Assembly: GCF_004136315.1 (NCBI RefSeq)
Contig: NZ_CP029562.1
Span: 5,293,501 to 5,357,500, forward strand
Length of the DNA: 64,000 nt
Source of the DNA: Mesorhizobium sp. Pch-S
GTDB taxonomy: Bacteria; Pseudomonadota; Alphaproteobacteria; Rhizobiales; Rhizobiaceae
Reading direction: 5' to 3'
How positions within the stretch are numbered: the first letter of the stretch is position 1; every line of letters starts with the position of its first letter. Below are positions 51,567 through 60,848 of the stretch, in pieces. Under the pieces are notes generated by a model. The model was not told the DNA's origin, did no database searches, and saw nothing but the letters and a program-made list of their open reading frames with translations. Position numbers and translations under genes: made by a program.

Positions 51567-51636
51567 AGCGCTCCAGCTCTTTTGTTTTTATGCAATCCCG
51601 GACGGAGAACCGCTCCGCACAGCTCCTGGAAATGGG
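51565..51636 (+). repeat. Intergenic palindromic element, 5'-truncated copy
   Basis: agagcgctccag leads into ctcttttgtttttatgcaat, then cccggacggagaaccgctccgcac and ctcctggaaatgg. This matches the end of module A plus most of module B of the full-length elements, with decay. Confidence 0.65.
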
Positions 51637-51704
51637 CCGACTGTTGCGAAATTCGTCGAAGCGCGCCATCTACTGCCGATGATGGCGCGAGCGCGATATC
51701 AGCA

Positions 51705-52109
51705 ATGACCAAAGAGGCGGGTGGACATGGCCACGACTGCGGTCACCGGCATGCCGGTGAAAGGCCTGCCGTATCGCGCGGCCGTAACTGGGATGGACCC
51801 TGGCGCAAGACTCCAGGCAGGCTGGCAGGCACGGCCCTTGTCCGGCTCTACCAACTCACGCTTTCGGGCTTTGTCGGCAACACATGCCGGCACCTGCCGA
51901 CCTGTTCGGAATATGCCTATGAGGCGATTGCCAGGCATGGCCTGTGGTCCGGTGGCTGGATGGGGCTGTTCCGTTTCATGCGCTGCGGCCCCGGGGGCAC
52001 GCACGGCATCGACAACGTGCCGGCGGTGCTCGATGCGCGCTATGTCTGGTATATGCCATGGCGCTACTGGTTGATCAGCCGCAAGGCTGTGGATCAACCA
52101 AATCGTTAA
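51705..52109 (+). CDS. yidD: Membrane protein insertion efficiency factor YidD
   Basis: A 134-residue protein. The YidD core reads LVRLYQLTLSGFVGNTCRHL, then the conserved PTCSEYAYEAIARHGLWSGG and RFMRCGPGG. The family assists YidC-dependent membrane insertion at the inner leaflet. The N-terminus has a histidine-rich stretch (GGHGHDCGHRHAGERP), possibly metal binding, that is not part of the core family. rpmH-rnpA-yidC are not beside it, in keeping with the scattered position of yidD in Hyphomicrobiales. Confidence 0.93.
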   Translation: MTKEAGGHGHDCGHRHAGERPAVSRGRNWDGPWRKTPGRLAGTALVRLYQLTLSGFVGNTCRHLPTCSEYAYEAIARHGLWSGGWMGLFRFMRCGPGGTHGIDNVPAVLDARYVWYMPWRYWLISRKAVDQPNR

Positions 52110-52252
52110 AAAACCACCCACTTTTCGTTAATGAATTGCGTACAATAGTGGCGGCGGATTTCACGTGACGGGCCCGCGTTCCCGGCAGGTGGCCAGTCTG
52201 CATTTCAGTCATACATACTCCCTCGGGACGTCTCTAAATTCACGGAGCGAAT

Positions 52253-53458
52253 ATGCCGGTCATCGATATGTGGCTCGGTCGCAAGGTCTTTGCTGCCTCG
52301 CTGGCCATGGGCGCGGTTTTGCTGAGCGCGGGAACGGCCACAGCCGACGTTTCCTGGCTGGTGCTCGACACGCAGACGGGGACCGTCTTGGGTCACGAGA
52401 ACGCTGGCAAGCGGCACGCGCCGGCTTCGCTCGCCAAGCTGATGACGATCTATCTTGCCTTCGAGGCGATCGAACGGGGCAAGCTCGGCTGGGACGATGA
52501 GATCGCCATCTCGAAAAATGCGGCAGCCAAGATTCCGATGAAGCTGTGGCTGAAGCCCGGCGAGAGCATCAGCGTGCGCGAGGCCGTCAACGGCATGATC
52601 GTGATCTCCGCCAACGATGCCGCCGCCGCTATTGGCGAACATATGGCGGGGTCGGAGGCTGCCTTCGCGCGGCTGATGACCAAGCGCGGCCGGCAGCTGG
52701 GGCTTCGCAACACCATCTTCGCCAATCCCTCGGGTTTGACCGATCGGACAAGCCAGTTGACGACCGCTCGCGACATGGCGGTGCTCGGCATGGCACTGGA
52801 ACGGGATTTCCCGAAACTGTTCGGTCTGTTTTCCCAGCCTTCTTTCGTCTTTCATGGCAAGCGGCTGAAAGGACACAACAATCTGATGTACCGCTATGCC
52901 GGTGTTGATGGCTTGAAGACGGGGTATACAGCCGTTTCGGGGTACAATCTGGTGTCGTCGCTCGAGCAGGGCAAAGGCCATCTGATCGGCGTCGTTCTCG
53001 GCGGCAAGACGGCCCGCAGCCGCGATGACCGGATGGAAGCCTTGCTGAAGCGCTTCAGTACCGGGCGAACCGTGACATCTGCGCCCTTGGTGGCCTCGAA
53101 TGCACCGGTGCCGACCCGCAGGCCGAAACAGGTCGTCGCGCCATCTGAGACAATCGACGCCGCCCCGATCGAGCAGGGCGATGGCGACGCTGATGTCGCG
53201 CTCATTCCATCGGCCTGGCAGATCCAGATCGGCGCGCTGCCCAGCGAGGTGGCAGCAAAGGCGTTGCTGGGCAACGCGCAGAAATTCATTCGTTCTATCC
53301 ATGGGGAAGCAGCCGGCCAGATCATGCAGACACAGGCACGCGGTACGACGCTCTATCGTGTGCGTTTCGATGGCTTCGAGGATGCAAAAGCGGCGAGCAG
53401 GACTTGCGCGGCGCTCAAGCGGCAGAAGTTCGACTGCATAACGGTCAAAACCAACTGA
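52253..53458 (+). CDS. D-alanyl-D-alanine carboxypeptidase (PBP5/6 type) with SPOR domain
   Basis: A 401-residue exported penicillin-binding protein that trims peptidoglycan pentapeptides. The signal peptide (about residues 1-31) is followed by active-site motifs S59-L-A-K62, S119-A-N121 and K222-T-G224. After a linker (about 270-320), a C-terminal SPOR domain (SAWQIQIGALPSEVAAKALL to the end) binds denuded glycan strands at the division site. The usual C-terminal amphipathic anchor of PBP5 is replaced by SPOR. The class D beta-lactamase gene follows after 19 nt. Confidence 0.93.
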   Translation: MPVIDMWLGRKVFAASLAMGAVLLSAGTATADVSWLVLDTQTGTVLGHENAGKRHAPASLAKLMTIYLAFEAIERGKLGWDDEIAISKNAAAKIPMKLWLKPGESISVREAVNGMIVISANDAAAAIGEHMAGSEAAFARLMTKRGRQLGLRNTIFANPSGLTDRTSQLTTARDMAVLGMALERDFPKLFGLFSQPSFVFHGKRLKGHNNLMYRYAGVDGLKTGYTAVSGYNLVSSLEQGKGHLIGVVLGGKTARSRDDRMEALLKRFSTGRTVTSAPLVASNAPVPTRRPKQVVAPSETIDAAPIEQGDGDADVALIPSAWQIQIGALPSEVAAKALLGNAQKFIRSIHGEAAGQIMQTQARGTTLYRVRFDGFEDAKAASRTCAALKRQKFDCITVKTN

Positions 53459-53477
53459 GCGCTGTTCCCGGAGAATA

Positions 53478-54308
53478 ATGATGTCTGTTTCCGTTCGCTC
53501 CACCCTTGGCGGTGCGGGCTTTGTCGCGATGTTGCTCGCTGCATGCTGGCCAGCGGCGGCGCAATCCACCAGCCTAAAGCCGGTGCTCGAATGCACGGCG
53601 ATCGTCGACGCCAAGGGCGGAGCCGCGCTGTATCGGCAAGGAAGTTGCGACAAGCGTGTGAGCGCCCTGTCCACCTTCAAGGTGCCGTTGGCCTTGATCG
53701 GCTACGATACCGGCATCCTTACGGATCCGCACAATCCGCGCTGGGATTACAAGCCGGAGTTCAACGCCATCAAGCGCGACCAGCGCCCCGTCAATCCGTC
53801 GATATGGCTGGCCGACTCTGTCGTCTGGTATTCGCAGGAACTGACCCGCAAGCTCGGCGCTGCGCGTTTCGGCGACTACGTCAGGAAGTTCAACTATGGC
53901 AACCGCGACATCTCGGGCAACCCGGGCAAGAACGATGGCCTGACGCAGGCCTGGCTGAATTCCTCGCTCAAGATCTCGCCCGACGAACAGATCGCCTTCC
54001 TGCGCGGTATCGCCGGCCGCAGCCTGCCGGTTTCCGCGAAAGCCTATGACATGACTGAAGCAGCGATGCCGGCCTTTGAGGCTGGTGGCTGGCAAGTGAA
54101 GGGCAAAACCGGGACAGGCCGGCTGGCGGGCAAGGGCGGCGCGCCCAACAGCAGCCGGCCGATCGGCTGGTTCGTCGGCTGGGCCGAAAAGGACGGCAAG
54201 CGCATTGTCTTTGCCAAGCTCGTCATCAACAACGGCAAGAGCAACGGGTTGATGGGTCGCGTGGTGCGCGCAGCATTCCTCGAGGAGCTGCCCGGCTTGA
54301 TCAAGTAG
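53478..54308 (+). CDS. Class D beta-lactamase (OXA-type)
   Basis: A 276-residue exported serine beta-lactamase. The signal peptide runs to about 29 (AACWPAAAQ, with cysteine 23 leaving a lipoprotein possible). The class D motifs are complete: S65-T-F-K68 with the lysine that becomes carboxylated, S114-V-V116 followed by W117, Y140-G-N142, W159 in AWLNSSLKIS and K210-T-G212. The gene belongs to the chromosomal rhizobial OXA group by overall pattern. It is 19 nt after the D,D-carboxypeptidase gene, with no insertion sequence or integron nearby, so it looks resident rather than recently acquired. No blaR/ampR-type regulator is adjacent. Confidence 0.95.
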   Translation: MMSVSVRSTLGGAGFVAMLLAACWPAAAQSTSLKPVLECTAIVDAKGGAALYRQGSCDKRVSALSTFKVPLALIGYDTGILTDPHNPRWDYKPEFNAIKRDQRPVNPSIWLADSVVWYSQELTRKLGAARFGDYVRKFNYGNRDISGNPGKNDGLTQAWLNSSLKISPDEQIAFLRGIAGRSLPVSAKAYDMTEAAMPAFEAGGWQVKGKTGTGRLAGKGGAPNSSRPIGWFVGWAEKDGKRIVFAKLVINNGKSNGLMGRVVRAAFLEELPGLIK

Positions 54309-54469
54309 GCGGCAAGACGGTCAGGTTGATCCAGCCAGCGGCGCTGCCTTGCCAGGGCGGCGCCGTTTCGCTTTACGTCGGTCGCAACTGCCCCTAAAAG
54401 ACCGCTCGCCGCCGGGCATCCGGCACAACACCACCCGCGTTCGTATGCGGGACTGGATAGGAGAAGACC

Positions 54470-56455
54470 ATGGCCAATGTTTCCCTCACATTCCCCGATG
54501 GTTCCGTACGCGACTACGACGCCGCGACGACCGGCGCGGAGCTCGCCGAATCCATCTCCAAGTCGCTGGCCAAGAAGGCAGTGGCCTATGCCGTCGATGG
54601 TACCTTGCGCGATCTGTCGGACCCGCTGAAGGCTTCCGGCAAGGTCGAGATCGTCACGCGTGACGATCCGCGCGCGCTGGAGCTGATCCGTCACGACACC
54701 GCGCACGTGCTGGCGGAGGCAGTGCAGGAACTGTGGCCGGGAACGCAGGTCACCATTGGCCCGGTGATCGAGAACGGCTTCTACTACGACTTCGCCCGCA
54801 ACGAGCCCTTCACGCCGGAAGACTTTCCCGTCATCGAAAAGAAGATGCGGGAGATCATCCAGCGCAACAAGCCGTTCACCAAGGAAGTCTGGGACCGCGA
54901 CCGCGCGAAGAAGGTGTTCCGCGACAAGGGCGAGGGCTACAAGGTCGAGCTGATCGACGCCATTCCCGAAGACCAGGACCTGAAGATCTATTTCCAGGGC
55001 GACTGGTTCGATCTTTGCCGTGGCCCGCATATGGCGGCCACCGGCCAGATCGGCACCGCCTTCAAGCTGATGAAGGTCGCCGGGGCATACTGGCGCGGCG
55101 ATGCCAACAATCCGATGCTGACGCGCATCTATGGCACGGCCTGGGCCGACCAGGCGCAGCTCGACCAGTATCTGCATATGCTGGAAGAGGCCGAGAAGCG
55201 CGATCATCGTCGCCTCGGCCGCGAGATGGACCTGTTCCACTTCCAGGAAGAAGGGCCGGGCGTCGTGTTCTGGCACGCGAAGGGCTGGAAGATGTTCCAG
55301 AATCTCGTCGCCTATATGCGCCGTCGCCTTGGCGACGACTATCAGGAGGTCAACGCCCCGCAGATCCTCGACAAGTCACTGTGGGAAACCTCGGGTCACT
55401 GGGGCTGGTACCAGGAGAACATGTTCGCGGTGAAATCCGCGCATGCCTTCACTCATCCGGAAGATCCGGATGCCGACCAGCGCATCTTCGCGCTCAAGCC
55501 GATGAACTGCCCGGGCCACGTCCAGATATTCAAGCATGGCCTGAAGTCCTACCGGGATCTGCCGATCCGGCTTGCAGAATTCGGCGCGGTCCATCGCTAC
55601 GAAGCATCCGGCGCGCTGCACGGGCTGATGCGGGTGCGCGGCTTCACGCAGGACGACGCGCATGTCTTCTGCACGGAAGAGCAGCTGGAGTCCGAGATCC
55701 TCAAGATCAACGACCTGATGATGTCGGTCTACAAGGATTTCGGCTTCGAGGAAGTCGTGGTGAAGCTCGCCACGCGACCGGAGAAGCGTGTCGGCACGGA
55801 TGCCATGTGGGATCATGCCGAGGAGATCCTGAAGAGCTCGCTGGCCCGCATGGCGCGTGAGGACAATCGCATCAAAACTGGCATCAACGAGGGCGAGGGC
55901 ACGTTCTATGGTCCCAAGTTCGAATACACGCTGAAGGACGCCATCGGTCGCGAGTGGCAGTGCGGCACCACGCAGGTGGACTTCAACCTGCCCGAGCGGT
56001 TCGGCGCCTTCTACATCGACTCGGATTCGGAGAAGAAGCAGCCGGTGATGGTGCATCGCGCCATCGTCGGCTCGCTGGAGCGCTTCCTCGGCATCCTGAT
56101 CGAAAGCCATGCCGGCCATTTCCCGCTGTGGTTCGCACCGCTGCAGGTGGTGGTGGCGACGATCACCTCGGAAGCCGACGACTATGCGCGCAGCGTCGTC
56201 GACAAGCTGAAGGCTGCCGGATTGTCGGTGCAGGCGGACCTGCGCAACGAGAAGATCAACTACAAGGTCCGCGAACATTCGCTGACCAAGGTTCCGGTCA
56301 TTCTCGTCTGCGGCAAGCGTGAGGCGGAAGAAGAGACGGTCAATGTGCGCCGCCTCGGCTCGCGCGACCAGGAATCGCTGTCGCTGGCCGAAGCGATCGC
56401 CCGTCTGGTCGACGAAGCGACGCCGCCGGATCTGAAGCGCAAGAAAACGGCCTGA
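54470..56455 (+). CDS. thrS: Threonyl-tRNA synthetase
   Basis: A 661-residue class II synthetase. The order is TGS domain (residues 1-64), editing domain with [11 protein letters not shown], second additional domain, catalytic core with [21 protein letters not shown] (zinc cysteine) and [20 protein letters not shown] (motif 2), motif 3 and an anticodon-binding domain from about 555. The length fits. No T-box or attenuator was seen in 54309-54469. A terminator follows. Confidence 0.98.
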   Translation: MANVSLTFPDGSVRDYDAATTGAELAESISKSLAKKAVAYAVDGTLRDLSDPLKASGKVEIVTRDDPRALELIRHDTAHVLAEAVQELWPGTQVTIGPVIENGFYYDFARNEPFTPEDFPVIEKKMREIIQRNKPFTKEVWDRDRAKKVFRDKGEGYKVELIDAIPEDQDLKIYFQGDWFDLCRGPHMAATGQIGTAFKLMKVAGAYWRGDANNPMLTRIYGTAWADQAQLDQYLHMLEEAEKRDHRRLGREMDLFHFQEEGPGVVFWHAKGWKMFQNLVAYMRRRLGDDYQEVNAPQILDKSLWETSGHWGWYQENMFAVKSAHAFTHPEDPDADQRIFALKPMNCPGHVQIFKHGLKSYRDLPIRLAEFGAVHRYEASGALHGLMRVRGFTQDDAHVFCTEEQLESEILKINDLMMSVYKDFGFEEVVVKLATRPEKRVGTDAMWDHAEEILKSSLARMAREDNRIKTGINEGEGTFYGPKFEYTLKDAIGREWQCGTTQVDFNLPERFGAFYIDSDSEKKQPVMVHRAIVGSLERFLGILIESHAGHFPLWFAPLQVVVATITSEADDYARSVVDKLKAAGLSVQADLRNEKINYKVREHSLTKVPVILVCGKREAEEETVNVRRLGSRDQESLSLAEAIARLVDEATPPDLKRKKTA

Positions 56456-56469
56456 TCGCAGGTGTTTTG

Positions 56470-56499
56470 AACGGCGGTGGCTCGACCCACCGCCGTTTT
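56470..56499 (+). terminator. Rho-independent terminator of thrS
   Basis: The stem AACGGCGGTGG / CCACCGCCGTT encloses a 6-nt loop and is followed by TTTTC (the last two Ts of the stem extend the run). It lies 15 nt after the thrS stop. Confidence 0.9.
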
Positions 56500-56534
56500 C
56501 ATATCGGCGTCATGTTGACGTCATCCAACGCGAC

Positions 56535-56638
56535 TAGAGCAATTTCTGGAAAAGTGCGTAACGGTTTTCCGATCGGAATTGCGTAGAAACAAGGGTTAGA
56601 ACGCTTCCGCGTTTCCGTAAGAAACGGGAACGCTCTGG
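56535..56638 (-). repeat. Two-hairpin intergenic palindromic element, full-length copy 3 (inverted)
   Basis: The reverse complement reads gagcgttcccgtttctta, then cggaaacgcgga, and later acgcaattccgatcgg, ending cagaaattgctcta. The module order and length match the copies at 79 and 43711. It lies between thrS and the acyltransferase gene. Confidence 0.8.
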
Positions 56639-56647
56639 CAACAGAAC

Positions 56648-57589
56648 ATGCTGAAGCTGAGATCGCGCGAAAGACCGTTCCCGGAACTTTCTTACGCCAA
56701 TGCCGGCCAGCCGGCGTTGACGCGCTGGTTCATTCGCTCCGTCGAGGGGCTGTCGGGACGCGACCGCTTCGCTGCCCTCTATGATCTGTGGCGCCGCAAC
56801 ATCGTACCGACCGGCGATCGGGTGTTCGGGCGCATGCTCGACCTGATCGACGTGCGGGTCCACTGCGCCGACCAGTGGCCACCGGCCAATCTGCCGGATA
56901 CGCCGCTCGTGATCGTTGCCAACCATCCTTTCGGCATTGGCGACGGCATTGCCGTGCTGTCATTGGCCGAAAAGCTTGGCCGGCCGTTCAAGGTGATGAT
57001 CCACAAGGACCTGCTGCGCATCCGCGAGATGGAGCCTTATTCGCTGCCGGTCGATTTCGCCGAGACCAAGGAGGCGGTGAAAGCGAACATGGCCGTGCGC
57101 CATGAGGCGATGCGGCTGCTGAAGGAAGGGGTGACCATCGTCGTTTTCCCTGCTGGTGGCGTCGCCACCGCCCCGAAGGGTTTCGGCCGCGCCCAGGACC
57201 TGCCGTGGAAAATGTTTCCGGCACGCCTGGTGCAGGAGGCCAGGGCTTCCGTCATCCCCATGCATTTCGCTGGCCAGAACGGCCGGCTTTTTCATCTGGT
57301 CAGCGGGCCGATGAACCTGGCCGAGCGGGAAGGGCGCCTGGCGCGCTTCGTCGGCAGGGCCTCGCTGACGCTGAGGATCTCCCTGCTGATCCGCGAATTC
57401 GCCAGACTGGCCGGGCGCTCGATCGAGGTGAGGATAGGCAAGGCGCTGACGCCGGAAGAACTTGATCCGTTGCGTGACCGCAAGATTCTGCTGGCAAGGC
57501 TCTATCGCGCCGTCTTTGACCTGGCACCGGTCGAACCTGCCAAGCGGGTCAAATTGCTGCGGCGGCGGTTTCGCCGCGCTGCGGCCTGA
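56648..57589 (+). CDS. Lysophospholipid acyltransferase family protein
   Basis: A 313-residue member of the PlsC-like acyltransferase family. The catalytic block is VIVANHPFGIGDGIAVL, a variant of H-x4-D in which the aspartate is kept. VVFPAGGVATAPKG is the substrate/lysophosphatidate block, and the C-terminus is strongly basic. In rhizobia, similar proteins include OlsA-type enzymes of ornithine-lipid synthesis, but the OlsB partner gene is not present, so the acceptor is undefined. The protein is probably peripheral on the inner membrane. Confidence 0.85.
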   Translation: MLKLRSRERPFPELSYANAGQPALTRWFIRSVEGLSGRDRFAALYDLWRRNIVPTGDRVFGRMLDLIDVRVHCADQWPPANLPDTPLVIVANHPFGIGDGIAVLSLAEKLGRPFKVMIHKDLLRIREMEPYSLPVDFAETKEAVKANMAVRHEAMRLLKEGVTIVVFPAGGVATAPKGFGRAQDLPWKMFPARLVQEARASVIPMHFAGQNGRLFHLVSGPMNLAEREGRLARFVGRASLTLRISLLIREFARLAGRSIEVRIGKALTPEELDPLRDRKILLARLYRAVFDLAPVEPAKRVKLLRRRFRRAAA

Positions 57590-57652
57590 TCAGGACGAGG
57601 ATCAGAGCTGTTCCGGCAAAGTACTGAGCAAGTTCCGGAAAACAGATACGCG

Positions 57653-58615
57653 CTAGTCGGCGCCCTCGGCCGGGTCGATTGCGGTCGCCTCCGAGGCGAC
57701 AACCTCGACCTCGCCGTTCTTGCCGGCTTCGACTGTCAGGTCTTTCTGATAGATGCGGTCGCGGTTCTTGGCGATGACGGTGTAGTTGCCTTCAGCGAGC
57801 ACCATCGGTGCGAAAGCGCCGACGGCTTCCTTGATCGAATCGCCGGATTCGTTGAGCACCGACCAGGAAGTGTCAGCCAGCGCTTCGCCGCCGGCTTCGC
57901 GCACCAGTTTCAAGGTGACTTCGGCGGCACGATGCTCGACCGTTGCTTCGGTCAGCTTGCCGGCTTCGACCCGGATGTCGGAACGAATGACGGCATTCAC
58001 CGAGCCGTAGGTCGAGACGACATTGTAGACGCCGGCATTCAGCCGAACGACGCTGTTTGGTTGCACGTTCGGGATGATGAGGGCCTTTTCATCGTCCTTG
58101 CCGCCCCGCGACTCATAGATCGAAAACCGAAGCTTTTCGCGCGGGATGCGGATGCCGCCGGCCAGTGTCGCATCGAGCTTCAGCCCGCCGGCGTCGAGAA
58201 CCATGCTTTCACGCTTGGCGTCACGCCCGACGGTGATGCGTTTGGTGGCGCCGGCGCGGCCATAGGAGGCATGCACAAGATAGCTGCCGGGCTGCAGCTG
58301 AAAAGCGGCCGTTCCGCCTTGCGCAGAGGCGACCAATGGCAATTTGCCGTCGGCGCCGGGTTCCGGACGGAAGACACGCCAGACAAGGCCGCGGGTGATC
58401 TCTTCACCCTTTTCAGTGAGCTGAGCGCTGAGCGTGATTTCGCCCTCGCCGCGTGCAAGTTGCGTACCTGCGTGCGGTGGCGCATAGGTCGAAATGCCGG
58501 GCAGTTTCAGCTTGTCGAGAGAGTCGGGATCCTTCGCGCCGGCAGGCAACGCCAGAGCCACGCCGAGCATGGCTCCCACAACGGTCAGCGAAAGACGGCG
58601 AAGCCCGACGAACAT
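57653..58615 (-). CDS. Conserved exported protein of unknown function
   Basis: A 320-residue protein with a signal peptide (VGAMLGVALALPAGAKDP). The rest is built of several beta-sandwich-like repeats, seen as recurring stretches of the type LQPGSYLVHASYGRAGATK, LNAGVYNVVSTYGSVNAV and LAEGNYTVIAKNRDRIYQK, each followed by a T/V-rich strand (ITVGRDAK, IRVEAGKL, LTVEAGKN). This suggests three or four carboxypeptidase-regulatory-like or PEGA-like modules in the periplasm. I do not know a function. ATG 58615 fits the signal peptide; the frame is open 12 codons further. It is divergent from the nitroreductase gene. Confidence 0.85.
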   Translation of the reverse strand: MFVGLRRLSLTVVGAMLGVALALPAGAKDPDSLDKLKLPGISTYAPPHAGTQLARGEGEITLSAQLTEKGEEITRGLVWRVFRPEPGADGKLPLVASAQGGTAAFQLQPGSYLVHASYGRAGATKRITVGRDAKRESMVLDAGGLKLDATLAGGIRIPREKLRFSIYESRGGKDDEKALIIPNVQPNSVVRLNAGVYNVVSTYGSVNAVIRSDIRVEAGKLTEATVEHRAAEVTLKLVREAGGEALADTSWSVLNESGDSIKEAVGAFAPMVLAEGNYTVIAKNRDRIYQKDLTVEAGKNGEVEVVASEATAIDPAEGAD

Positions 58616-58768
58616 GCCTTGCGTTGAAGCCCAAGCCGGTGGCAATTTCAAGGCTGAAGAGTCTGGCGGAAGCCTTCAGGGCTCTTTTCCGGCGCATCCC
58701 GCGCCGTCGCCAGAGCAGCCGATGTCCATCGCGCGCTTCAGCCCAAACGAATTCAGGAGAACCGCGCC

Positions 58769-59362
58769 GTGACAAAACCCATCCTCGATTATCTTTTGAC
58801 CCGAAATTCCGCGCCCATCCCCGAGTTGAAGGCGCCTGCGCCGTCGGACGCCGAAATCGCCACAATCATCGCGGCGGCTTCGCGCGTGCCGGACCACGGC
58901 AAGCTCGAGCCATGGCGCTTCATTCTCTATCGCGGAGAGGCGCGGGTGGAGGTCGGCAAGAAGCTGGCCACGCTGGCGGAGAGCCGGGAGGGACCGCTCA
59001 GCGATGTCCGCCGCGATCAGGAACTCGCGCGTTTCTCGCGGGCGCCGCTGGTGATCGGCGTGGTGTCGGTGCCGAAAGCACATCCGAAAATCCCGGACTG
59101 GGAAAAGTTCCTGTCGGGCGGCATGGCAGCGATGAACCTGATGATCGCGGCCAACGCGCTGGGCTATGGCACCAACATGATCAGCAACTGGTATTCCGAC
59201 GTGCCGGAAGGGCGTGCGATCCTGGGGCTTGCACCGGATGAGCGTGTCATCGGCTTCATCCACATCGGTACATTTTCCGGCACCGCGCCGGAACGCCCAA
59301 GGCCGGATGTCTCGACGCTCTATGCCGACTATGCGGGGCCGTGGAAGGCTGATCAGCAATAA
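58769..59362 (+). CDS. Nitroreductase family protein (YdjA-like)
   Basis: A 197-residue FMN-dependent oxidoreductase. SRVPDHGKLEPWRFILYRG carries the conserved flavin-contacting arginine, followed by ARFSRAPLVIGVVSV, AMNLMIAANALGYGTNMISNW and the C-terminal GFIHIGTFSGTAPERPRP. This is the YdjA-type short nitroreductase, active as a dimer on quinones or nitro compounds. It is convergent with the CoA-ester lyase gene (2-nt gap). Confidence 0.93.
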   Translation: MTKPILDYLLTRNSAPIPELKAPAPSDAEIATIIAAASRVPDHGKLEPWRFILYRGEARVEVGKKLATLAESREGPLSDVRRDQELARFSRAPLVIGVVSVPKAHPKIPDWEKFLSGGMAAMNLMIAANALGYGTNMISNWYSDVPEGRAILGLAPDERVIGFIHIGTFSGTAPERPRPDVSTLYADYAGPWKADQQ

Positions 59363-59364
59363 GG

Positions 59365-60246
59365 CTAAGTGCTGACGCCTGCTGCTTTTGCCCGCGCCAG
59401 CAGGCGTTCGGCCAGGCGCAGATGGGGACGATCGTACATCTTGCCCTCGATGCCGACGACACCGGGATTGCCGGCAGCGGCGAAGGCCGCAACGATGGCG
59501 GCCGAGCGTTCGACAGCTTCCCTGGATGGGGTGAAGGCGGCGTTGATGACCGGAACCTGTGCCGGATGGATGGCCATCTTGGCGGTGAAGCCGTCGCGCT
59601 CGGCCTCGACGCATTCGGCTTCAAAAGCGGCCATGTCGCTGAAATTCGGGAAGACGGTATCGACCGCCGCGACTTCGGCACTGGAAGCGGCAAGCAGCGT
59701 CATCGTTCGGGCGAGGCGAAAGACGTCGGTGTAGCGGCCTTGCTCGTCGCGTGCCGTGCGGGCACCGATGGCCGCGGACAGATCCTCGGCACCCCATGTC
59801 AGGCCCGAGAGGCGGCCGCTGGCGCCGGCATAACTGGTGGCTGCCAGAACGCCCGCCGCCGTTTCGGTAATGATCGGCAGGATGCGGATCGCACCATCGG
59901 CCAGGCCGGCGCGCGCCTCCTGGACACGCAGCTTGGCCGACAGTTGCTGGATATCCTGGCCGCCGTTCGATTTCGGCAACATGATGCCGTCTGGCTTTGA
60001 GCCGACGACAGCGGCGAGATCGTCGTCGGTGAGGCTGGTGGTCAGATCGTTGACACGGACATAGATGGCGGCCTTCGTATCGGCGCGGTGCCGGGCGATG
60101 AAACCGGCCGCGACTTCGCGCGCGGCCGCCTTGTTCTGTGCGGCAACCGAGTCCTCAAGGTCGACGATGACCACGTCGGTCTCCGAAGCAAAACCCTTTT
60201 CCAGTTTGCGTTCGGAATCGCCTGGGACAAACAGCAGCGATCGCAT
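59365..60246 (-). CDS. HpcH/HpaI aldolase/citrate lyase family protein (CoA-ester lyase, CitE-like)
   Basis: A 293-residue TIM-barrel lyase. RSLLFVPGDSERKLEKGF is the typical start, followed by VIVDLEDSVAAQNKAAAR (metal and substrate aspartate/glutamate), LPKSNGGQDIQQL, LPIITETAAGVLAATSY, LTWGAEDLSAAIGA and MAIHPAQVPVINAAFTP. It resembles malyl- or citramalyl-CoA lyases. The ATG overlaps the stop of the upstream MaoC gene in an ATGA arrangement, so the two are translationally coupled, as for hydratase and lyase acting in sequence on a mesaconyl/methylmalyl-CoA-type intermediate. Confidence 0.9.
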   Translation of the reverse strand: MRSLLFVPGDSERKLEKGFASETDVVIVDLEDSVAAQNKAAAREVAAGFIARHRADTKAAIYVRVNDLTTSLTDDDLAAVVGSKPDGIMLPKSNGGQDIQQLSAKLRVQEARAGLADGAIRILPIITETAAGVLAATSYAGASGRLSGLTWGAEDLSAAIGARTARDEQGRYTDVFRLARTMTLLAASSAEVAAVDTVFPNFSDMAAFEAECVEAERDGFTAKMAIHPAQVPVINAAFTPSREAVERSAAIVAAFAAAGNPGVVGIEGKMYDRPHLRLAERLLARAKAAGVST

Positions 60247-60698
60247 CAGGCTGGCCTCTTCAGCATCATCGCCTGCCGGAGGCATTTGGCAACAAGCACA
60301 TTGTCTTGATTGTAGGCGCGGTGTTCGAGTTCGACGATGCCGCGATCGGGCTTGGACTTCGATTCGCGTACGGAGATCACGGTTGTCTCCACACGGATCG
60401 TGTCGCCATGGAAGACCGGATGCGGGAAGGTCGTTTCCTTCATGCCGAGATTCGCGACCGTGGTGCCGACAGTGAGGTCGTTGACCGCGATGCCGATCAT
60501 CAGGCCGAGTGTGAACAGGGAGTTCACCAGCGGCTTGCCCCATTCGGTCCTAGAGGCGAAGTCGAAATCGATGTGCAGCGGCTGTGGATTGAGCGTCATG
60601 ACCGAAAACAGCATGTTGTCGCTCTCGGTCACCGTCTTGCGCAGCGTGTGCTGGAAATTTCGGCCGACGGTGAACTCTTCCAGATAGAGACCAGGCAT
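60246..60698 (-). CDS. MaoC family dehydratase
   Basis: A 150-residue hotdog-fold hydratase. YLEEFTVGRNFQHTLRKTVTESDNMLFSVMTLNPQPLHID has the hydratase 2 motif, with the catalytic aspartate and histidine (S-D-N ... N-P-x-P-L-H). FPHPVFHGDTIRVETTVISVRESKSKP completes the fold. It belongs to the single-domain class found next to CitE-like lyases. The stop codon shares the overlap with the lyase start. Together they suggest hydration and cleavage of a branched dicarboxyl-CoA such as mesaconyl-CoA, which is an inference from family pairing. Confidence 0.9.
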   Translation of the reverse strand: MPGLYLEEFTVGRNFQHTLRKTVTESDNMLFSVMTLNPQPLHIDFDFASRTEWGKPLVNSLFTLGLMIGIAVNDLTVGTTVANLGMKETTFPHPVFHGDTIRVETTVISVRESKSKPDRGIVELEHRAYNQDNVLVAKCLRQAMMLKRPA

Positions 60699-60848
60699 GG
60701 CGATCCTCCGTTTCCCGCTTGATAAGCCGAGCGGCGAAGGCTCGCAAGCTGGTTAAAAATTATGGTGAACGCTTCGTAAACCATTTCTGCCTAACGTCTT
60801 TTTCGGGTTTGCTGGGTTGTGTGCCAGCTGGGGTATGAAGCTTTGAAC

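Noticed and set aside
57595..57655. Further copy of the two-hairpin element after the acyltransferase gene
   Set aside because: Only short fragments (ttccgg, aaaac) resemble module B and no inverted arms of the right length remain.
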